Part shown: piece after piece, positions 1-4,628 of the stretch
How the letters are laid out: every line of letters begins with the position of its first letter
Position numbering within the stretch: position 1 is the stretch's first letter
NCBI GenBank assembly: GCA_029880625.1
Contig: JAOUOA010000190.1
Coordinates: forward strand, 1 to 6,187
Direction: 5' to 3'
DNA from: Spirochaetia bacterium
GTDB lineage: Bacteria > Spirochaetota > Leptospiria > Leptospirales > Leptonemataceae
DNA: 6,187 nucleotides
The notes under the pieces: generated by a model
The model's database searches: none
What the model was told of the DNA's origin: nothing
Seen by the model: the letters and a program-made list of their open reading frames with translations, nothing else
Made by a program: the position numbers and the translations under genes

Positions 1-352
1 CCATGCCGGTTCAACCGGTAAAACTAATAATTTTCGTATCGAAGTTAATTTTGGAAAAATCAACAGTAAATTTATTTTCAGCATCACAGACTTTCACGGT
101 CTCCTTGACCGTGAAGAAATTTTATACAGAGTTGAAAGACATATAAAATTAGACAGCACAGGACTGCCATTAGGGATAGGAGATGCTCACGGCAGAGGAC
201 TTTTTATCAGCAGAGAAAATCTGGATCATTTAATCTTTAATATTGAAAAAAACAGGAAAACAGAAGTAATCGGAATTATATCTGAAGACATTATTTCAAA
301 AAACAAATCCCTGTCGATTTATCAGATTGATTCCTCGGCGGATAAAAACTGA
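1..352 (+). CDS. GHKL-type ATPase-domain protein, C-terminal fragment (5' end outside window)
   Basis: This is an open reading frame entering from the left edge (first full codon at position 2) and ending at TGA 350-352; 116 residues are visible. The fragment fits the C-terminal part of a HATPase_c domain of the anti-sigma or two-component kinase type. A His-Ala-Gly at the very start could be the end of the N box. An acidic G1-like TDFHG lies at residues 29-33. A glycine-rich G2-like DAHGRGLFISR lies at 61-71, followed by a beta strand and a typical closing KTEVIGII. From the family, the protein should bind ATP and either phosphorylate or sequester a partner, but the fragment does not show which. 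No receiver, sensor or membrane segment is visible because the N-terminus is missing. It converges on the next gene, and the two coding 3' ends overlap by 31 bp. The fold assignment rests on motif shape only and is moderate; the cellular role is unknown. Confidence 0.62.
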   Translation, partial: HAGSTGKTNNFRIEVNFGKINSKFIFSITDFHGLLDREEILYRVERHIKLDSTGLPLGIGDAHGRGLFISRENLDHLIFNIEKNRKTEVIGIISEDIISKNKSLSIYQIDSSADKN

Positions 353-1449
353 TAATAATAAAGATTATGTTTCCCCTGAATGACGAACTGATCATCCTTT
401 CGGAAAGGAAGAATACGAAAAGGCCCTTCCTCTTTACCGCCCGTTCTGAAAGAATCAATTCCTACCCCTGAGGAATCAAAAACGTGAACTGTATTTCCTT
501 CCATATAAGCAAAAATATGCTTCAAAGAAAACACAGGTCTGTAGATTTCTTCTTTTTCCTGCAGTTTATTTTTCCAGAGAAGTTCTCCGTCTTCATTGTA
601 AAAGGAAGCGGAATCAGGCGCGGCAATAAGAATTCCTGAAGATTCCACAGCAAAATGAAGAATGTGAGGATAGATCCTGTCGAGACTGATTTCGTATTCT
701 TTTTGAAAGCTTTCCGGATCTTCTTTGTCAAATGAAAATACGCTGACATAGTCCCTTTCTTTGAAAACATAATGAACAGCGAAACGTTTTCCATCCGAAC
801 TTACTGAATTGCTTTTTACAAAAAGCGTTTCTTCTCCTTTAACATTCAGAAATGAAGAGATCTGGAATCGAAGAAGAAGATTTCCCTCTTTTGAAAGAAG
901 AGCAATATCGCCGTTAGCAAATGAAAGAAGTATGACTGAATCAATGATGGAAAAATCATAGTCTGAAAGGAAATTTCCGGATACAGAAAATACTCCTGCA
1001 GGATTTCCGTTCATATCTGCCAGATCAACACGGTTGTTATCTCCTGTTAATAAGAGAATCACTCTTCCCATCGGGTCTGTGACAGGGTAAGATGAAAACG
1101 GTTTTTTCCAGAGAACTTCTCCGTCAGAAGTCAAAAAGGAGATTTCCTTTCCGACTTTTTTATAAATAAAAAATCCTTTTCCAAGAAAAGGCGAAAATGT
1201 TAAAAAATCTTTACTGTCAATGCTGCGGTCTTCCTGAAACGGCCGCTTCAGGGTCCTTCTGTCTTCTGAAATCAGAACATTGAAAATATTCCCATTTTCC
1301 AATTCTGGAATTTTTACAAAATCATTCTTTTCGTTAATGAGTGAATACTGTAGAAAAGGATAAATAGAGGGAGATTCCGGCAAATTCCGGGGAATTTGAT
1401 AGAAAATTAATATACTGAGGATCAAACTGAGAATAAATGAAAGCCGCAT
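322..1449 (-). CDS. Exported or membrane-anchored beta-propeller-like protein, function unknown
   Basis: I do not recognise a named family for this 375-residue protein. The N-terminus has Arg2 followed by an uninterrupted hydrophobic stretch (about 4-19) and no clear signal peptidase site, so it is either a signal anchor or an exported protein. The rest is a series of short beta-rich segments resembling PQQ/WD40 propeller blades, with turn motifs such as SDGEVLWKK (108-116), NGDIALLSKEGN (179-190), SSDGKRFAV (217-225) and EDGELLWKN (286-294). There are no cysteines or obvious catalytic residues, so a periplasmic scaffold or binding role is the most that can be inferred. The start is fixed at ATG 1449 because an in-frame TAA lies two codons upstream; the ribosome binding site (TAAGG, almost touching the ATG) is poor. 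It lies 97 bp downstream of the sigma-factor gene on the same strand, so co-transcription is possible. Its 3' end overlaps the converging ATPase gene. Confidence 0.8.
   Translation of the reverse strand: MRLSFILSLILSILIFYQIPRNLPESPSIYPFLQYSLINEKNDFVKIPELENGNIFNVLISEDRRTLKRPFQEDRSIDSKDFLTFSPFLGKGFFIYKKVGKEISFLTSDGEVLWKKPFSSYPVTDPMGRVILLLTGDNNRVDLADMNGNPAGVFSVSGNFLSDYDFSIIDSVILLSFANGDIALLSKEGNLLLRFQISSFLNVKGEETLFVKSNSVSSDGKRFAVHYVFKERDYVSVFSFDKEDPESFQKEYEISLDRIYPHILHFAVESSGILIAAPDSASFYNEDGELLWKNKLQEKEEIYRPVFSLKHIFAYMEGNTVHVFDSSGVGIDSFRTGGKEEGPFRILPFRKDDQFVIQGKHNLYYYQFLSAEESI
569..1125. repeat. Pair of 23-nt direct repeats within the propeller gene (569-591 and 1103-1125)
   Basis: The two copies differ at one base (position 582 G versus 1116 C in the plus-strand reading). 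Each contains the inverted repeat GAGAA-N-TTCTC. They encode the two blade motifs DGELLWKN and DGEVLWKK, in the same reading frame. This probably reflects blade duplication or conserved turn residues rather than a mobile element. Confidence 0.6.
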
Positions 1450-1498
1450 GGCCTTACTTGATATTTGATGCAGAAAAAATCAAGAATTTTTACAATCC

Positions 1499-1534
1499 GC
1501 TTCATCTCGATCATTTTACAGATAGAGATGAAGC
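1499..1534. other. Stem-loop between sigma-factor gene and propeller gene
   Basis: GCTTCATCTC (1499-1508) and GAGATGAAGC (1525-1534) are perfect 10-bp inverted repeats. A further ATC/GAT pairing (1510-1512 with 1521-1523) lies beyond one mismatch, leaving an 8-nt loop. In minus-strand transcripts the hairpin starts 12 nt after the sigma-factor stop codon. It is not a classical intrinsic terminator: no U run follows directly, and the nearest T6 lies about 18 nt after the stem. It could be a leaky terminator, an attenuator, or an mRNA processing or stabilising hairpin that sets the level of the downstream propeller gene. Confidence 0.55.
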
Positions 1535-1546
1535 TTCGCTTAAAGA

Positions 1547-2572
1547 TTAAAGATATGCCAGAAGCCTCTGTCCGTCTATTCCTGTACGGATTTTACGGAT
1601 TGCTTTTTTTTCAATCTGGCGGATTCTTTCTTTTGAAAGACCGATTTTTTTCCCAATTTTTTGGAGAGAAAAAGTTGGTCCGCCGCCCAGTCCAAAACGC
1701 ATGGAAATTACTTTTTTTTCTCTTGGAGTCAGGCTGAGCATGGAATTTTCAAGATCTTTTTTAAGCTGATCATCTTCATGAAGCTGATCGGGCGAAAGAA
1801 TTGAAGTATCTTCAATATTTTCGCTGAGACTGAAATCTTCTGAATCTCCAATGGGCGCATCCAAACTTAAATGATCTCTTCTCATATTGATCAGTAAATT
1901 TAAATCTTCTTCTTTCATGGAAAGAAGGGAGGATAGATTTCCAATACTGGAATCCATTCCTTCCTGATTTTCAAGCCAGTTTTCCGCCTCTTCAATTCTT
2001 CTTAAATCTGCTGTTCGATTCAAAGGAAGACGGATTAAATGGGCCTTCTGCTGAATTGCAAATAAAATACTCTGTTTAATCCACCACACAGCATAGGAGA
2101 TAAAATGGAATCCTCGGTCAGGATTAAACCTTTCTGCAGCTTTCATCAAACCCAGGTTGCCTTCATTGATTAAATCCATCAGTGTAAGACCGGAAGATTG
2201 GTATTTTCTGGCTACTGTGACAACAAAACGAAGATTGGAACGGGCCAGAAGGTTTCTTGCCGCTTCATCGCCTTTCATTGCCTTTAATGCAACCTCATAT
2301 TCTTCATCTCGTGAAAGCATTGGAATTTTATGAATTTCATTTAAATACCAGTTCAGAATGGAGTCATTGCCTCCCGTCCTGGATTTGGGAAGATCAACTC
2401 CTTTTGCAAGAGTGTTCAGCTCTTCATCGATCCCAAGAATTGATGAATCTTCTTTTATTTCAGAAATTTCTTCCTCAATATCCTTTGCCTTCTTAAATGA
2501 GGAAAATTTCTCATTCTTTTTCCATACTCCGCTTACACTGCAGGTTTTATTAGCCAAAATAGTACTTTCCAA
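1547..2572 (-). CDS. Sigma-70 family RNA polymerase sigma factor (group 2-like, RpoD/RpoS family)
   Basis: This 341-residue protein directs RNA polymerase core to promoters. Residues 1-68 are an acidic, poorly conserved leader in place of the long region 1.1 of a primary sigma factor. Region 1.2 begins near 71 (SILNWYLNEIHKIPMLS). Region 2 covers about 104-175, with core binding at DLINEGNLGLMKAAERF and the -10 helix at FISYAVWWIKQSI (158-169). A shortened region 3 covers about 180-260, and region 4 covers about 274-336 with a helix-turn-helix at IGKKIGLSKERIRQIEKKA. The size and missing region 1.1 suggest an alternative sigma factor of the RpoS type, but the role is inferred. The first in-frame ATG lies inside region 1.2, so the start must be non-ATG. 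TTG 2572 is chosen because GGAGGG (2578-2583) precedes it by 5 nt. The open frame reaches a second TTG at 2611 without such a site. The upstream region holds a PerR-like palindrome. Confidence 0.93.
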   Translation of the reverse strand: MESTILANKTCSVSGVWKKNEKFSSFKKAKDIEEEISEIKEDSSILGIDEELNTLAKGVDLPKSRTGGNDSILNWYLNEIHKIPMLSRDEEYEVALKAMKGDEAARNLLARSNLRFVVTVARKYQSSGLTLMDLINEGNLGLMKAAERFNPDRGFHFISYAVWWIKQSILFAIQQKAHLIRLPLNRTADLRRIEEAENWLENQEGMDSSIGNLSSLLSMKEEDLNLLINMRRDHLSLDAPIGDSEDFSLSENIEDTSILSPDQLHEDDQLKKDLENSMLSLTPREKKVISMRFGLGGGPTFSLQKIGKKIGLSKERIRQIEKKAIRKIRTGIDGQRLLAYL

Positions 2573-2577
2573 AATAT

Positions 2578-2583
2578 CCCTCC
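2578..2583 (-). promoter_or_regulatory. Strong ribosome binding site fixing a TTG start of the sigma-factor gene
   Basis: Read on the minus strand this is GGAGGG, followed by a 5-nt spacer ATATT and then TTG GAA AGT. It is the best Shine-Dalgarno match in the window and decides the start at 2572 over the upstream TTG at 2611. A strong binding site with a weak start codon is a common way of setting translation rate. Confidence 0.7.
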
Positions 2584-2629
2584 GGCTCCAGTAGATTAGA
2601 AACAAAAGCAAATTTGAATTAAATTCGTT

Positions 2630-2644
2630 TTAGAATGATTCTAA
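2630..2644. promoter_or_regulatory. Perfect 7-1-7 palindrome, candidate PerR/Fur-family operator
   Basis: The site reads TTAGAATGATTCTAA: two perfect 7-nt arms around one central base. Against the PerR-box consensus TTATAATNATTATAA it differs only at one symmetrical pair (T to G at position 4 and A to C at 12). The match to the Fur box is poorer. It lies 57 bp upstream of the sigma-factor TTG and 112 bp upstream of the epmA ATG. A candidate sigma-gene promoter would put the site just downstream of the transcription start, where a bound repressor would block. No perR or fur gene is in the window, so the regulator is inferred from the sequence alone. Confidence 0.5.
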
Positions 2645-2657
2645 TTCTTTAGACAAC

Positions 2658-2686
2658 ATAATTTTAATAAGGTTTCAAAATTTCAA
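2658..2686 (-). promoter_or_regulatory. Candidate promoter for the sigma-factor gene
   Basis: On the minus strand, TTGAAA (2686-2681, 5 of 6 to TTGACA) is followed after 17 nt by AATTAT (2663-2658, 4 of 6 to TATAAT). A second TTGAAA lies at 2678-2673. Transcription would begin near 2651, which places the palindrome at about +7 to +21. The region is so A/T-rich that matches of this quality are expected by chance, so this is a weak call. Confidence 0.3.
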
Positions 2687-2688
2687 GA

Positions 2689-2716
2689 TTTTTTTTCTAC
2701 TTTCCACATTTTTTTT
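2689..2716. promoter_or_regulatory. Two T8 tracts one 20-bp period apart upstream of epmA
   Basis: T8 runs lie at 2689-2696 and 2709-2716, with centres exactly 20 bp apart, close to two helical turns. Phased A/T tracts bend DNA and can act as UP-like elements. They lie 41-68 bp upstream of the epmA start. A TATTAT (2716-2721) partly inside the second tract could serve as a -10 for epmA, but no good -35 goes with it. Confidence 0.35.
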
Positions 2717-2756
2717 ATTATGAAAATAGCCTGTTGAGCTGCTTCTGTCAGAAGAA

Positions 2757-3725
2757 ATGCTCCGGCTCTTAACTGATCATTACCTTGAAATCCGCTCTTC
2801 ATTTATTTATGAAGTAAGACGTTTTTTTATTAAAAAAAACTACCTGGAAATTCAAACTCCTCTTCTGAATCCCGGTGGAAATATTGAGGCATTTATTGAT
2901 CCATTTACAGTAAACAGAAATTCCAAGCGGAAAAGCCCGGAAGGTTCAGAAAACAACAGTATCGGTTATCTGATTACAAGTCCCGAATACAATTTAAAAT
3001 CCCAGTTTTCCCATTCAAAGAAAAACCTGTTTGAAATTGCTCATTGTTTCCGGCAGGGAGATAAAGGCCGTCTTCACACAGAAGAGTTTTTAATGCTTGA
3101 ATGGTACAGAAGAGATGTACAAATTGAAAATTTTATTCAGGAGACTCTGGAACTGATTCATTTTCTTTCGGAAAAAAGATTTTCAAAAGAAAATTTCAAA
3201 TTCTCTGATATTCAAGTCCATTCTGTTGAATCTCTTTTTATAAAGTATACAGGATCAAAACTGGACTATCAGAGTCTGTACAATTGCGCAGAAAAGAAAG
3301 GTTATTTACAATTCAGCCCTTCACAACCCCGTTATGATGAATTATTTTTTCTTTTGTTCCTCAATGAAATTGAACATCATCTTGGAAAAAATGCTCCCGA
3401 AGCTCTATACCGTTACCCGTCTGAACTGGCAGCCCTCAGTAAAATTAACGGTCCCTATGCAGAACGCTTTGAAATATACTGGAAAGGGATTGAACTGGCA
3501 AACGGATATGAAGAGTTAGCCGGGAAAAAAGAAAACATTCTTCGCTTTCAAAAAGAAAACCAGCTTCGCATCATGCAGAATAAAAATGAAATTCCCTTTG
3601 AAGAACAGTTTCTTGAAAACATTGATTTTCTTCCCCAGAGCTGTGGATGCGCTCTGGGCCTGGACAGACTTTTAATGCTTCTGCTCAAAGAAGAAAGGAT
3701 TGATAAGGTTTCCCCTTTTATATAA
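2757..3725 (+). CDS. epmA: EF-P beta-lysine ligase EpmA (GenX/PoxA/YjeA, LysRS paralogue)
   Basis: This 322-residue protein has the length of Escherichia coli EpmA (about 325) and consists only of a class II lysyl-tRNA-synthetase catalytic core; the N-terminal tRNA anticodon-binding domain of LysRS is absent. From the family, it activates (R)-beta-lysine with ATP and attaches it to a conserved lysine of elongation factor P, helping ribosomes through proline runs. Motif 1 lies near 22-35 (ending YLEIQTP), SPEY at 75-78, motif 2 at 98-117 (FRQGDKGRLHTEEF then LMLEWY), the substrate pocket at 244-254 (GIELANGYEEL), and motif 3 at 295-308 (SCGCALGLDRLLML). Ala299 stands where LysRS usually has glycine, as in EpmA. 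The start is ATG 2757; an in-frame TAG ten codons upstream rules out a long extension, and the ribosome binding site is weak (AGAAGAA). Neither efp nor epmB is in the window. It converges on flbB with 39 bp between the stops and no clear terminator. Confidence 0.93.
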   Translation: MLRLLTDHYLEIRSSFIYEVRRFFIKKNYLEIQTPLLNPGGNIEAFIDPFTVNRNSKRKSPEGSENNSIGYLITSPEYNLKSQFSHSKKNLFEIAHCFRQGDKGRLHTEEFLMLEWYRRDVQIENFIQETLELIHFLSEKRFSKENFKFSDIQVHSVESLFIKYTGSKLDYQSLYNCAEKKGYLQFSPSQPRYDELFFLLFLNEIEHHLGKNAPEALYRYPSELAALSKINGPYAERFEIYWKGIELANGYEELAGKKENILRFQKENQLRIMQNKNEIPFEEQFLENIDFLPQSCGCALGLDRLLMLLLKEERIDKVSPFI

Positions 3726-3764
3726 AATTGTTCAGAACCCAATCCTCTCTTGAAACACCCTGCT

Positions 3765-4391
3765 TCACAGAGACTGATCGGTTTCATCCATGCCGATTTT
3801 CTCATCAAGCATCAGAGATGTAATAACAGCAGCCCTGTCTCGAGGAAGTTTTGTCATAAGGTAGGGAACAATGGACTGTCGTCCTTCCTGCTGTGCATCC
3901 TTTTCCATCTGAACAAAAACTTCGACCAGATCCGTATTGCTCCATCCGGCAACAATTGCCACTGAATCATCAGGAGGCATGGAGTATATCCTCTGTGCCA
4001 TGGCCTTCACTTTTTTCTCACGGTTTTTTTCTTTTACTTTTGTTTGTTCCAGCATGGCAACCTGTTCTTCAAGACCCTGTTTCATTTCCTGAATTTCTTC
4101 AAGTTTCTGCTCCATTTCAGCTTTTTCGCCTTCAAGCTTTTCTGACAGTTCCTTCAGGCGAATCTCTTCTTCAATGAGCCTCTCCTGGTCTTTTCGGATT
4201 TTCTGCAGTTCCAGCTCTGTAGGATTGTCTTCGTCAATCTCAACAATGGGAGGTTCTTTGTCCAGGAAAGGAAGATACTCATGGAGCCGGATGATGTTCC
4301 ATGCATCCAGAAAGTAAATAAAAACTCCCATAGAAAAAAGAACAACAAGCGATAAATATACAATTTTAACTTTATCAGAAAGATTATTCAT
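3765..4391 (-). CDS. flbB: Periplasmic flagellar collar protein FlbB
   Basis: This 208-residue protein is the last gene of the flagellar run. It has a short cytoplasmic head, one membrane segment (about 8-28), an acidic Pro-rich linker (about 44-58), a long Glu/Lys/Gln-rich coiled coil (about 59-130), and an MgtE_N-like helical domain (about 128-197, including AQRIYSMPPDDSVAIVAGW and YLMTKLPRDRAAVITSLM). This architecture matches spirochaete FlbB and is related to MotE of other bacteria. In Borrelia, FlbB is the base on which the spirochaete-specific periplasmic collar assembles, and it affects stator recruitment and motor orientation. ATG 4391 is preferred as start because GGTGAG (4402-4397) precedes it by 5 nt. 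A GTG at 4397, directly after the stop of the upstream small ORF, is an alternative that adds two residues. Order and spacing indicate co-transcription with fliI and fliJ. The identification is strong; function is by family. Confidence 0.88.
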   Translation of the reverse strand: MNNLSDKVKIVYLSLVVLFSMGVFIYFLDAWNIIRLHEYLPFLDKEPPIVEIDEDNPTELELQKIRKDQERLIEEEIRLKELSEKLEGEKAEMEQKLEEIQEMKQGLEEQVAMLEQTKVKEKNREKKVKAMAQRIYSMPPDDSVAIVAGWSNTDLVEVFVQMEKDAQQEGRQSIVPYLMTKLPRDRAAVITSLMLDEKIGMDETDQSL

Positions 4392-4397
4392 TTTCAC

Positions 4398-4628
4398 TCA
4401 CCGTCCGGTTTTCATATCCCATTTTTTATATATTTCATCAAGTTTCTGCATCCTCAATTCTATATCCTCAACTCTTTTCCTGTAATCTGAAGACAGTTCA
4501 CAGCCAGCATCTTCTTTATCTATTACAGGAGTAGACTTTAAAGAAACTTTTTCATGAAAGTCATTGATCTCATTTCTTTTTTCCCGGATCTTCCATTCCG
4601 TATTTTTTGAAATATTCGGATACGACAT
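4398..4628 (-). CDS. Small charged ORF between fliJ and flbB, unrecognised
   Basis: I do not recognise this protein. The 171 bp between the end of fliJ and flbB are open in only one minus-strand frame, which ends with TGA directly before the flbB start region. No ATG, GTG or TTG lies in that frame until close to its end, so the start must lie inside fliJ. The nearest is ATG 4628, giving 76 residues and a 59-bp out-of-frame overlap with the fliJ end. AAGGGG directly abuts the ATG, a poor spacing, so translation may depend on coupling. The protein is hydrophilic, with one cysteine (Cys43), no membrane segment, and a probable amphipathic or coiled-coil helix near residues 48-70 (RVEDIELRMQKLDEIYKKW). 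Position suggests a small flagellar partner of FliJ or FlbB. An untranslated spacer, or a fliJ extension lost through a frameshift, are the alternatives. Confidence 0.5.
   Translation of the reverse strand: MSYPNISKNTEWKIREKRNEINDFHEKVSLKSTPVIDKEDAGCELSSDYRKRVEDIELRMQKLDEIYKKWDMKTGR

Noticed and set aside
6..18. Palindrome CCGGTT-C-AACCGG at the left edge
   Set aside because: It lies within the ATPase coding frame and encodes Ala-Gly-Ser-Thr-Gly; similar codons for Gly and Thr produce the symmetry. No other operator-like context is present.
1465..1737. Plus-strand open frame of 90 codons opposite the sigma-factor 3' end
   Set aside because: It is antisense to region 4 of a clearly real sigma factor, starts inside the hairpin region, and has a composition explained by the reverse complement of Lys/Arg/Ile codons.
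2616..2626. Small palindrome GAATT-A-AATTC near the PerR-like site
   Set aside because: Five-base arms of A/T-rich sequence are expected by chance here, and it does not match the 7-1-7 Fur-family pattern. It could be a secondary site, but nothing supports that.
3726..3764. Possible bidirectional terminator between epmA and flbB
   Set aside because: I looked for a hairpin with a T run on either strand in the 39-bp gap and saw none; termination may be Rho-dependent or lie within the facing gene.
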